From the NCBI GenBank assembly GCA_963995505.1, contig OZ023185.1, positions 15,387,691 to 15,451,690 of the forward strand: 64,000 nt of DNA, in the 5' to 3' direction. This stretch comes from Hypericum androsaemum (taxonomy: Eukaryota > Streptophyta > Magnoliopsida > Malpighiales > Hypericaceae). This document shows, in pieces, positions 1 through 11,000 of this stretch (position 1 is the stretch's first letter; the number at the start of each line of letters is the position of its first letter). A model generated the notes under the pieces. It made no database searches and was not told the origin of the DNA. It saw only the letters and a list, made by a program, of their open reading frames with translations. The position numbers were made by a program, and so were the translations under genes.

Positions 1-656
1 AAAGAAATAAATTAACTATCCTTCCTAGTACTAGACAAATCTCGAAAACCCTAAAGGAAAGATTGAAAAAATCGTCGACACTCTCCCGATCGCCGCTGCC
101 TGCAACTTCACCCGTCGGTCTTCTTTGCCCGACCCTGACTCATTTTTGACTCCTTACTGGCTTCTTCTACATGATTCTGCTTTAGTTTTTTTACGGGTTA
201 CATGGGGTTAACTAATTAAAGATTTGATGGTTTGTGTTTCTCTACTCTTGACCAATGGAAAAGGCTCTCTGTTCTGTATTCATTATGTAACCTGTGGTCT
301 TTTTTAGTTTGTTTGGTTTGTTCTGATTTTGTGCTCGATTGGATTGTCTATTTGTGTTGTTGGGTTAAGGTTGATGTTGCTGTGGTAGTTCTTGGAGATG
401 TGAAATCATATAATTCGAATTATCTATATTCGTATCCGAAAAAAGTTTGGATATCGGATATCGGATAGTAAAATAACCAATTCTGATAGTTCAGATAATG
501 ACAACTTCGGATAGTTCAGATTCAGATTATCTGAATGCTCAGTCTTAACGGAGTATAATAAAGATTTTTCATACCAAATGAGATTTAATATGGTCCATTG
601 ATCTTGATGAGTAGATGTGCGTTGGAGATCTGATGGTTATAATTCGTTAGGGGTAT
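1..656. other. Unassigned left flank
   Basis: No coding region is supported here. The first 130 bases have the look of a plant 5' UTR (an 'aaaccctaaa' stretch followed by C-rich sequence), but no plausible start codon with a long frame follows. Bases 400-560 contain short imperfect repeats of 'tcggatat' and 'cagataat' type. It could be the edge of a gene or repeat lying outside the window. Confidence 0.4.
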
Positions 657-1092
657 TTTTATTTTGGGCGAATTACCCTCACATCCCTGTACTTTGGTCA
701 GCCTCCCCCTAGGGTCCCTGGATTTTGAAAAATGATTTTTCCGTCCCTAAGTTTTGATGATAATAGACTCTCGGGTCCCTGAAGCCAGAATATTCCATAT
801 TCTCCGGCGAACCCCCACCTGAAATAACCAAAATACCCTCCTACTAAAAAAAACTCTTTTCTTCCCCTTCTTCTTCCTCCCCTTTTCTCTCTCCCCCTCC
901 ATCTTCAACCACATCTTCATCTACAACCCCCTCCCAGAAAACCAATTAAACATCCAAAAATTTTAATTAATTAAACAGCCATGAACATTCAATTAAACAC
1001 CAAACAAATTAGAGATTCAAATCCAAATTAAACACACTACACTCTTCCTAGTTAGCTCCAAACACCAGCAGACACATTCCATCATTCAATGT

Positions 1093-1317
1093 TCAATCCC
1101 AAATGCAGATCCGACCAGAAGAAAGCGACTTGAAAATAGAAGGTACTTCGCTCATCGACAACGTCGATGGAGCAATGAACAACGGGGTGGATGAACCTGG
1201 TGTCCGCCGTCCACTGACCGACTTGTCCTCTTCGACGTCCCCATCCAAAGACCACCAAGGTCGACAGCTAAGAGACAAAGCAAGCAAACACCCCCTCCCC
1301 CGGGCCCACAAAAACAC
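1093..1317 (-). other. Second captured segment of unknown origin inside the Pack-MULE
   Basis: GC-richer sequence than the flanking DNA, open in more than one frame (74 aa minus, 79 aa plus). I do not recognise either translation. Its base composition and position next to the captured transportin exon suggest a further gene fragment (5' UTR or exon), but there is no direct evidence of coding. Confidence 0.3.
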
Positions 1318-1380
1318 TCACTTAAACCCTAGCGCCAATTGAAATAGAGAGAGAGAGAGAGAGAGAGAGAGATGGGGGAC

Positions 1381-1572
1381 CTGGGCGCGGGAGAGGATGA
1401 AAACGAGGTAGTTGTTGAAATCGGGAAAGCGGGAGAAGTGCTGGAGCTGCTGCCAAATCTGGGACTTGTCGGCGGTGGAGGTGGGCAAAATCTGGTACTC
1501 CAGCAGCCCACAGATCTCCCTGTACCCTTCCTCTGTCGGCTGCCACGCTCCCACCTCACTCGCCGCCGCCAT
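1381..1572 (-). pseudogene. Captured exon 1 of a transportin-like (karyopherin beta-2) gene
   Basis: Read on the minus strand from the ATG at 1572, 64 codons precede a splice-donor-like CAG|GTCCCC. The peptide contains [19 protein letters not shown] and later [20 protein letters not shown], which I recognise as the conserved N-terminus of plant transportin-1 (TRN1), a nuclear import receptor. Only the 5' UTR, first exon and start of the intron, with a (GA)n run at 1346-1372, are present. It lies wholly inside the inverted repeats of the 666-1965 element, so it is a transduplicated gene fragment, not the functional gene. The frame is undamaged. Any expression would give a short N-terminal HEAT fragment or a fusion. 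Confidence 0.8.
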
Positions 1573-1974
1573 CTCCCCGATAAATAAGACACCAGAGGCG
1601 GTCTTCTCTTCTCTTCTCTTCTCTGGCGGTGTCCTCTTGCCTCTCTATCTTCCTCCTCCTGGTATGGTATAGGGCGGGGGCCGATGATTTATTTTTGAGT
1701 TTTTAGTTTTAGTTTTGATTTTGGTTGAAAGTAGGAGGAAGAAGATGAAGTGGGAGGAAGAAGGGGAAGGAAAGAGGATTTTTTTTGTGAGAGGGCATTT
1801 TGGTCATTTCAAGTGAGGATTCATCGGAGAAAAATGAATATTCCGGCTAAAAGGACCCGGGAGTCTATTATCATCAAAACTTAGGGACGGGAAAATTATT
1901 TTTCAAAATCCAGGGACCCTAGGGGGAGGCTGGCCAAAGTACAGGGATGTGAGGGTAATTTGCCCTTTTATTTT

Positions 1975-2579
1975 TTACCCATCCTCCTCCTTTTTTCCAT
2001 TCCCTCTCCTCCTTGCCATATTTTCATTTGTGCCTTTCTCCTCTCTTACTCCCTCATTTCTCTCTCCCCCAAGTCCCAACCCTAATTAAAAATCCATGGT
2101 TCCAGATTTGACACCGATAACGTTACCACGAGCCCGACGTCGACCACCACTCTGACGCCGACGAGGAGCAGGCCAGAGTCTAATTGTGGAGAAGGGGCAA
2201 AGGTGAGAAGTGGTCACCAAGTTTTGGTTGGGGAGCCACATCTTCTTACTCCGGAATCCGATTGAGGTGATTCAAGTTTTGTGTGAAGCTGAGACGTATA
2301 TCTACAACTTTGTAGTTTATGATTTCTCCAAATTCAAAGTGTAAGGATGTCAAAAATACATTTGAAGTCAAGGTGGACTGAGTTATGATCGACAGGTTTC
2401 GGTTGGGGGCCGAAACTTCTTACTCGGAGTTCGATTGAGGTGATTTAAGTTGCTGTGTGAAGTTGAGACGTATATGTACAACTTTGAAGTTTATGACTTC
2501 TCCCAATTTAGAGTTTAAGGATGTCAAAAATTTGTTTAAAATCAAGAGTCGAGTTCAAGTAATACAAGCTCTGCATTCT
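1975..2579. repeat. Imperfect direct duplication in intergenic repeat
   Basis: Two copies of a roughly 170-bp unit lie in tandem: about 2221-2390 and 2399-2560. Both contain 'gattgaggtgattyaagtt', 'gagacgtatatstacaactt' and 'aaggatgtcaaaaat'. They are about 85% alike by eye. No ORF is supported. This may be the 5' portion or flank of the Helitron remnant that follows. Confidence 0.5.
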
Positions 2580-4140
2580 TATCAGACCGTCTTATTAGAG
2601 AGTTGGATCTACTAATTCAGCAACATAACACATGTCTATCTGGATATGATCTTCCACATATTGTAGGCATATTGGATGGTGATTTACAGATGTCTAATTT
2701 GATAGAAGAAGAGGTATCCATTTCGGTTTCTGAAGAAGATATGATGAATGTAAACAAGCTGAATGAAGAACAGTCCAGGGCTTATGATACAATTTTGGGA
2801 GCTGTCAAAAGAAAAGAAAGTAGATTCTTCTTTATAGATAGTCTAAGAGGTACCGGAAAGATATTTCTCTATCGTGTTGTTTTATCGACCGTTAGAAGAA
2901 ATGGTGATATTGCTATAGCAACAGTTACATCCTAAATTGCAGCAACTATACTACCTGGTGGAAGAACTCCACGCTCATGATTTAAGCTTTCATTTACACC
3001 CAGAGCAACGTCAACATGTACGATTGATAAAAAGGACAATTTGGCTAACCTTCTCCGTCAAGCTATTGTGATTATGTGGGATCAAGCTACCATGGACATC
3101 GATATTCATTTGAGGCATTTGATAGGACTATGAGAGATATAACAGATATCGATAAGCCATTTGGTGGTAAGATTCTTATCATGAGAGGTGATTTTCGCCA
3201 GGTTCTGCCAGTTGTACCAAAAGCCACAAGGGGGCAAATGGTCGATTCGTATCTCATCAGGTCGCCTTTGTAGAGAAAGGTAGAGGTTCTTCATCTGAAG
3301 ACAAATATGCGTGCAGTAGACGACATATCTTATTTTGATTTTTTGATTCGAGTTGGTGATAGGAACGAACCTTCTTTGGCAAATGACATGATAAAGATTC
3401 CAGATGATATGGCCATACCCTGGGTTGGTGAAGATTCACTGTCTCAACTGATAGATCTTATCTTTCCCAACTTGGCATATAGTTCTAAGGATCAGGATTA
3501 CTTAGTTAACAGGGCATTGATCACACCATTGAATGAGCATGTCGAGAAGTTAAATGATCGAGTGGTTAGTATGTTTCATGGAGAAGAGCATACCTATTAT
3601 TCATTTGATACTGTGGAAGATGATATCCACAACCTCTATCAACATAAATACTTGAAAGGAACAGCTCTAGGTGGTTTACCTCCGCATGTGTTGAAATTGA
3701 AGCTCAGAGCACCTATCATGTTACTGAGGAAGATTGATGCCAATAACGACTTATGCAATGGTACCAGACTTATAATCAAGACGTTCTTCCCTAATTGAAT
3801 CAATGCAGTGATCCTCACTGGAAATTCTGCGAGTAAGAGAATATTCATCCATAGGATGCCATTGAATCCACCAGAGAATCTTGAGATACCGTATAAGATG
3901 ATACGCAAGCAATTTTTGCTATGTTTGTGTTTTGCATTCACGATCAACAAAGCACAAGGACAAACAATTAAAAAGACCGGTATTTATCTGCATGAGCATG
4001 TCTTCAGTCATGAGCAGTTGTACGTTGCCCTTTCAAGAGGTGTTTCAAGCAAGAACACAAAGATTAAGAGATGTGATGTTGCTGATAAAGTTAGAACGTT
4101 TACAAAAAATGTCGTGTATAAAGAAGTTCTTATAATGTAA
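2580..4140 (+). pseudogene. Helitron-type PIF1-like DNA helicase, decayed
   Basis: Three stretches in the same direction (2580-2935, 3076-3798, 3808-4140) together resemble the C-terminal helicase part of plant Helitron Rep-helicase proteins. The first has the 'LNEEQSRAYDTI' Q-motif region and a Walker A whose GPGGTGKT consensus is altered to SLRGTGKI. The middle part has the 'GGDFRQVLPV'-like motif (here MRGDFRQVLPVVPKATRG). The last ends with the typical 'FAFTINKAQGQTIKKTGIYL' and 'HEQLYVALSRG' motifs. Stops at 2933-2935, 3271-3273 and 3796-3798 plus frame changes make it non-functional. The Rep nuclease half is absent. Nuclear PIF1 is unlikely because the C-terminus matches the transposon type. 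Confidence 0.85.
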
Positions 4141-4199
4141 TTAAATATGTAAGAGAGCATTTTATTCATATATATAGCTTTGCGAGTTTTGAAACAGAA

Positions 4200-4231
4200 T
4201 GACACTCGCATTGCGCATGCGTCTTTGCTAG
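4200..4231 (+). mobile_element. Helitron 3' terminus
   Basis: Downstream of the helicase on the same strand is a short GC-rich palindrome-like stretch (TTGCGCATGCG, 4211-4221) followed within a few bases by CTAG at 4228-4231 and then T. Hairpin plus CTRR ending before a T is the standard Helitron 3' end. The 5' TC end was not found, so the total size is unknown. Confidence 0.65.
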
Positions 4232-4439
4232 TAATACTTATAATAAAATTAAATAAATAATAGTCGTGCCAATTTTCATAATAGATCATGCCATTTTATC
4301 ACATCAGTTCATGCCATTTTATCACATCAGTTCATGCCAATATCGAACTAAAATCTAATAAAAAATAAAGTACAAGATAAAAAAAAATTAATTAAAATAG
4401 AGTGCACATCCTACAAATTAAAGTGCAAACTGTCAACCA

Positions 4440-4760
4440 CTCTCCACCCCAAGAGACCGGATTGAGTAGAGACTAAAGAAAATTTGTCCACAGGTGGGGA
4501 CTATATTTTGGGCCGTCAGATTTGATTATCTTTAAATCTGATGGTCAATAACCTATCAGGTGATATTGGTTTGCATGTGAAGTGATATTGGTTTGCATGT
4601 GAAGTGATATTAGTTTGCAAGACACTAGTTTACATATGAAGTGATATTAGTTTGCATGTGAAGTGATATTAGTTTGTATGCATAGTAATATTGGTTTGAG
4701 TTAGTCCCCAAGGGTGGGGACTACCCCAGTCCCCACCAAATCCGCCCCCAGCCCAAATGC
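4440..4760. repeat. Transposon-like block with 22-bp minisatellite
   Basis: Bases about 4555-4700 hold six to seven degenerate copies of a 22-bp unit of the form GTGATATTGGTTTGCATGTGAA. Upstream is an inverted motif, 'cagatttgatta...tttaaatctgatgg' (about 4515-4545), and on both sides 'gtggggact' motifs. The same combination (GATATTGGTTT array plus CAGATCTG/TTTAAATCTG motif) recurs at 54.5-55.35 kb, so this is a dispersed element family. I could not fix its ends. Confidence 0.6.
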
Positions 4761-5060
4761 ACCTCACCTCTTACTGCTATTTGACATTTTTCTCCTGGTC
4801 ACCCCTTTTTCCGGACAGTACGAGAATTCCTTCCCGTACACAATCCAGGCCCAGTTAGCCTAGTCTTTGACTGGGTCCAGCTGTGTCTCTTGTACCCAGT
4901 TACAGACGACCGGTCATCTGCTTTATTCTCCTTCCTCTCAAACCCCGAGCTCGAAGAAATCAAATCACCCTCGTCGAAACCCCCCATTCGGTTGGCGATT
5001 CCACCAAGCGCCGTTAATTCGCCGTTTCCTTTCCCTTCTCAATCCCCCTCTTAACGGAGA
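4761..5060 (+). promoter_or_regulatory. VPS18 promoter/5' UTR region
   Basis: Sequence immediately upstream of the VPS18 start. It is C/T-rich from about 4900 onward, typical of plant 5' UTRs. No convincing TATA box is seen. The start at 5061 is chosen because MDQGRQ is the conserved VPS18 N-terminus in plants. Confidence 0.45.
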
Positions 5061-8000
5061 ATGGATCAAGGGAGGCAGCTGTTCGCGGTAGATCCCCTAC
5101 AGAGTTACGCGGCCAGGGGAAAAGGCGTAATCACTTGTATGGCCGCCGGTAACGAAGTGATCGTGTTGGGGACTAGTAAAGGATGGATCATCCGCAACGA
5201 TTTCAACGTCGGCGATTCCTCCGGTAACCTCTCTCTATCTCCCAATTCCCCTTCCATCGAATCTCTGGTTGTCTAAATGCCGTTACTGTTAGCGGTTTGG
5301 GATAATAACTTAGGATTCGATCGAGTTGTTACTATTTTTAGGATCCGCTTCTCGGATTTGATAGCTCATTGTCTTATTATTGTGTTGTACGCTGTAGATA
5401 TCGATCTATCGGTGGGTCGGCCGGGAGAGCAATCTATTCACAGAGTTTTCGTGGACCCCGGGGGTAAGCATTGTATTGCTACGATAGTTGGGGCTGGAGG
5501 TGCTGAAACTTTCTATACACATGCTAGCTGGAGCAGGCCGCGGGTTCTGGCCAAGTTGAAAGGTCTTGTTGTTAATGCGGTAGCTTGGCATAAACAACTG
5601 ATAACAGAGGGTACTGTGCTGTGCTTTATGTTTGCTTTTTGGCCGTTTCCTTGATCTATACACGTGTGTTGCGATTTTTATGGGTGATTTCGGGAATGCA
5701 GCTTCTACTAGGGAAATAATCCTTGGCACCGACAGTGGCCAACTTTATGAAATGGCTGTTGACGAGAAGGACAAGAGGGAGAAGTACATAAAGTTTCTCT
5801 ATGAACTTACAGAACTGCCACAAGCTATTATGGGCTTGCAGGTGATCTTTTCTTTCTTGACTTCCTTCCACCTTTTATTCGAAGCAACTTAAAACTTGTC
5901 TTGGTTATTTCACCTCCACCATTTTGTGTGTGCATGCCATTTGATAATGACGTGGTCTCACATCACAATACAGATGGAAACAGCTAGTTTAATCAATGGA
6001 ACGAGATATTACGTGATGGCTGTTACTCCTACTCGACTTTATTCTTTTACTGGAATTGGATCCTTGGAAGTAAGTATGGTTATCCTATCTCTTCAGCTTA
6101 TTGGTCTTGTAAATCTGTTTCTGTGACTTTGAGATGTATATGATCTTTACTGTTTTTATGGGGCCATTTTTATATTGATATTCTTCTTCTATCACGTTGC
6201 TGATAAAGTTTAGTTGGTATATGCTGTTACAGTCTTATTTAGATGCCAATTGACAACATTATGTTCTTAGACTGTGTTTGGCAGTTACCTTGAACGTGCC
6301 GTGCACTTTATGGAACTACCCGGAGAGATTCCAAACAGGTAAGTAATTCTTCTTTTCATCAACGGAGTCAGGATAATACATCTGATGAATTCGAGGTTGC
6401 TGATTTCTTGAATATGTAGTGACATTTTCTAGCTTTTGTTGATGAATTCTCAGTGAACTCCACTTCTTTATCAAGCAAAGAAGGGCACTCCATTTTGCTT
6501 GGCTGTCCGGTGCAGGAATTTATCACGGGGGCCTGAATTTTGGAGCTCAGCATAGGTAGAGGACAGTGGAGTTCCTTAGTATCACTTAACATTCATGACC
6601 ACTTTAATCACTTAACAAGCTTCCTTTGGGTACCAATTTCCTTTAGCTCTTCAGACTTGGAAGAGCATATGATACTCCTGTCAGTTTTTTCTCAGTGTTG
6701 TGTCTGCTATTATCTTTTGTTAACCAGTTCTCAATAACTTCTTGTAGTTATCCAAATGGTGACGAAAATTTTGTGGAGAACAAGGCTCTTCTGGACTACT
6801 CAAAAATTAGTGAAGGTGGTGATGCTGTTAAACCCAGTTCTATGGCAGTTTCTGAATTTCATTTCTTGCTTCTTATTGGAAACAAGGTTAAGGTGTGTTG
6901 TGTAGCTGCTTGTTGTAGTTTCTTTTGTTTCTTAAATTTTCTAATTTTTAAATTTCTGGATCATGGTAGCATGAGAATGCTGTTACATTGAATTAAACCC
7001 TTGTTATTAGGATTCCTCTTGGCGTATACTCTTTGAACACAACATGCATGCACTCATCACCAGGCCACTCCTGGTCCTGGTCTTCTCTGTATCTTGCTTC
7101 CTCAGTACTATGTTAAAACTTTGTGTAGGTTGTGAACCGAATTAGTGAGCAGATTATTGAAGAACTCCAGTTTGATCAGACATCCGAGTCAATTTCAAAG
7201 GGGATTATTGGATTATGTAGTGATGCCACTGCCGGGTTGTTCTATGCATATGACCAAAACTCTGTCTTTCAGGTTTCAAATCTATCTATTAATGCACTTC
7301 TCCATGTAGATGTATTTACTGCTGGTGTGGCTAACATATACATGTCTTGCTTAAATGAAAAATAGGTTTCTGTTAATGATGAAGGCCGAGATATGTGGAA
7401 AGTTTATCTGGACATGAAAGATTATGCTGCAGCTCTAGCAAATTCTCGTGATCCGCTACAGAGGGACCAAGTATATTTAGTTCAGGTATGCTGTAGCTTC
7501 TGAAGATGCTAGGTAGAACTAGTCGTTGAGGGCTCTTGAAAGCATAGATACAATGTCCGGGGAAGCTGAAGGGAGGGAGCTGCAAAAGTCTGGAAGTCAG
7601 TTTTAATGTTATGATGTAACATAAGCATTATGCTTTTTTAGCAAAAATATGTAAGCATTGTGCTTAGTCAGTTGCAGTTGATCTCAGGCATAGTTGTGCC
7701 ATGTATCATGATACAATAAACCATAGGTAGATTGTCTTTTAATTTGACAACTTATACCTCTGGTTGGTCTACCTACAGGCCGATGCTGCATTTGCTTCCA
7801 GGGATTTTCTAAGAGCATCATCTTTCTATGCTAAAGTAAGTCCATTGTCCTGTGAGATTTTGAAGTTGTCAATGTGTTTCTTTTTCGCTCAATTGCTACT
7901 GTTTGTACCTATTGACAATTTTTTGGTACCCTGTGCCTGCCCCTGGTTACTGGATTTGTGGTGACATGGTCAAATTTTCAGGGCTAAAATTTTTCTGAAA

Positions 8001-11000
8001 TCATACTATCCATTTTCCGATGGTCATATCATGAGTTTGAGGTGTAGAGTTTCTTGCTAGGTTCTTCCGATGGTCTTTTGGTGTGATTTTCATTTGATGG
8101 CACCTTGGCACATGGAAGAGCACTGAGCGAGAATGTCTCCCATGTGCTTCACTTGAGAGATTTCTATTATTTCTTTTTTTGAGAAGGAATTTCTATTATT
8201 TCACTGCGTGGTTATAAAGTTGGCTGTAGGATAGAGCCAAGAATTGATGAAGTACTGATGTTTCACAATTCTGCTAGATTGGTTACCTTGTAATCATGTC
8301 GTTTTTTTCTTTTGCTGCATGATAATTTTCTTGCAAGGTGGTAAACTATTCACGGTACCTTAGAACATGTGATAAACGACCTGGAATTGTTTAATATTAG
8401 AAAGAGTAGAATTCCCATCCATTCAATCATGTTTTTTGCATATGTTGCTTAGTTTTAATGTAAGCGGTTCTCTAACCAGTGGGACAATTTTTTCAGATTT
8501 CTTATGTACTATCATTTGAAGAAGTCACTCTGAAGTTCATTAGTGCTGGTGAACAGGTGACTGCAATATTCTTCCCTTTTCAGCTATTTTGAGTTAACGG
8601 AATACTTTAATTGTGTGCTGAGTGCTGTCAGGAATGATAAAACCATATCTTGTGGAAGTCTAATTGGAATGTATGCTTTGGCGATCTTATGAGTCGAACT
8701 GCTGTTTGTATTTTCTTTTCCTACTTGGTCTGCCAAACTACTGTTTTGACATTCCTGCTTAAACTGGCAGAAGTAAAGATGGGGATCTTATAGAGGTTTT
8801 ATAGTTAAGGTTAATGGTACTGCCTGACCTTACTTTTTATCTTGCAGGATGCTCTGAGAACTTTTTTGTTGCGGAAGCTAGATAATCTTGCCAAGGACGA
8901 TAAGTGCCAAATAACCATGATTTCTACCTGGGCTACTGAGTTATACTTGGATAAGGTCTAGTTTCTTTAGTTGCTATCACTCTTGTACGAGTTAAGTAAT
9001 TGTTAGCTTGCTTTTGGAACTAGTTTGTGTTTCCCTTTTGGATAGTCATGGTGATGCTGGCTGTAGATTAAAAGTGCACCATTTAATTCTCGTGTGATTT
9101 TGTAGATCACAACATTCTAGGACTACTTTCTGTTACATCTTGGCATTTAATATTTTGCAAGGTTGTGCTTGAATTTGAGTCTTCCTTCATACTGCTAAGA
9201 GTAAGATACTTTCCCTCTTAGAGTGGTTCTATTTCCTTCATTTTAGCAAAAACCCAAAAGGCAAATGTAAACACTTCTAAAGTCTTCCACCCCCAGGCAT
9301 CTACCTCTTTTGAATGAACTTATTGGTACTAGGAATGAGTGTTCTCTTTCTTTGGAGGAACTATAGTGCCAATAGTGCTCTCAGCCAGGACAACTTAGCT
9401 GAAAAAGGATAAGCCTTGTTATATTAATTACTTGTTGGCTGCTTAGCATCTCTCAGTCATTTTATGTGTGCATTGGAAGAACATGGAAACAACTTCGGGG
9501 AAGCTCTGATATGCTTCTAGGATACTATTGAAGTTACTTTTGAAGATGATAGTCTTACTGCCATGTTTCAGAATATGTTCAATTTTGTTTGCATGCTTTA
9601 TTTTCACGTTGGATAAATCAATGTCCATTATTCTTTTGTCTTCAGATCAATAGACTGTTGTTGGAAGAGGACGGCACTGCAGAAAATCGAAGTTTGGAGT
9701 ACCAATCGATAATTCAAGAGTTTCGAGCTTTCCTGAGTGATTGCAAGGATGTGTTGGATGAGGCAACTACAATGAAACTCTTGGAGAGGTAGTTTCCTTT
9801 TCCTAAAATTTTTCTTCTGTGGGATGATAATATATTTCTCTGTTTTAGTTTTCTGTTGGATTTAGGATGATAATGCTATTGCGACTCTGCATCCTGGAAT
9901 CTGTTTTCACAATAATCACTGGGAAATCTACAAAATGCTATTTTGAAAGCTTATTATCGACGCTGTTGTAGCTAATAAAGCCTTCCTACCATGATGTGGT
10001 ATAGCTCTTGCACATAATGAATGTGATGCTCGTGTAGGCAAATGATCTGTGTTACTGCATTTCTGCAATAAAAGAAGAATATGCTCTATTAAATCGGAAT
10101 ATCTAAGTATGCCCTTACTAACAGTCAATAAATTCTTACTCTGGCACATTTCTTAAGGAGAAGGAAATCAAGATTGGACTAGAGAGTAAATTGATGCCGA
10201 TGTGTGTGGCCTTTCAATTGTCTGAGTTCTGGGAAAACTTTCCTTGATTTGGTCGCTTCTTTTTTCCCTGGATTGTTGACTCAGTTAGCAACCCCTAGTA
10301 AGTTCATGTTTCTCAGATTCGGTGAGGAAAACCCATAGTACAACATTCTGTCCTATTCTCTAATGCTAATTTCTTAGTTAATTCGGAAGAGGAGACATAT
10401 GGGGATTGAGGGGTGGGGGTGGACAAGTTCAAGTTGAAGATAGATTCTGACTTTTGATTTAGCCAGAAACGGGGTGGTTGACCACCACATCCTTCTTTTC
10501 TTTCTGGGAATGATCTCTTAATGATTTCAGTCAACTTGGCATCTTATTTGTTGAAGGCAGTGATACTTATCGAGAAAATAGTTATTGCGATTCTTGTAAT
10601 TTCATTTGTTGTGAGATGATGTGAACTGGTGGATCCCTGGCTCTAGTCTTTCATCTTTTTTGGATAAGATGTATTATTATCTTAGTTATGGGAAAAAGAC
10701 TGGTTTGCCATCAAATTTATTCAAGAAGAAATGAACTACTAATCTTGGCCAATTATCTATTCTCTCTCTCTCTCTCTATATATATATAAATGTATGCAGA
10801 TTTTCACCTAAAACTTGGAGACACTAATTCTGGATGATTTATGTGCGGAAATTGCTGTGCCTGCAGCTATGGAAGGGTTGAAGAGCTTGTATATTTTGCC
10901 AGTCTGAAGGAACAGTATGAAATTGTGATTCATCATTACATTCAGGTGCTGCCTGGTTCATGCTTCTTGTTACTTCCCCATACAGAACTGCAGTCTTATC

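Larger units (their letters stand above)
666..1965. mobile_element. Non-autonomous Mutator-like element (Pack-MULE), 1.3 kb
   Basis: The ends are inverted repeats of about 110 bp: 666-780 begins GGGCGAATTACCCTCACATC and its reverse complement closes the element at about 1855-1965. The element is flanked by an exact 9-bp target duplication TTTTATTTT at 657-665 and 1966-1974, the size expected of Mutator-like elements. A second element with the same ends lies at 53009-54300. The interior differs between the two; here it holds a captured piece of a transportin-like gene. No transposase is encoded. Confidence 0.9.

Noticed and set aside
5277..5654. 125-codon frame starting at 5277
   Set aside because: Mixes intron 1 with exon 2 of VPS18; the spliced model fits the family better.
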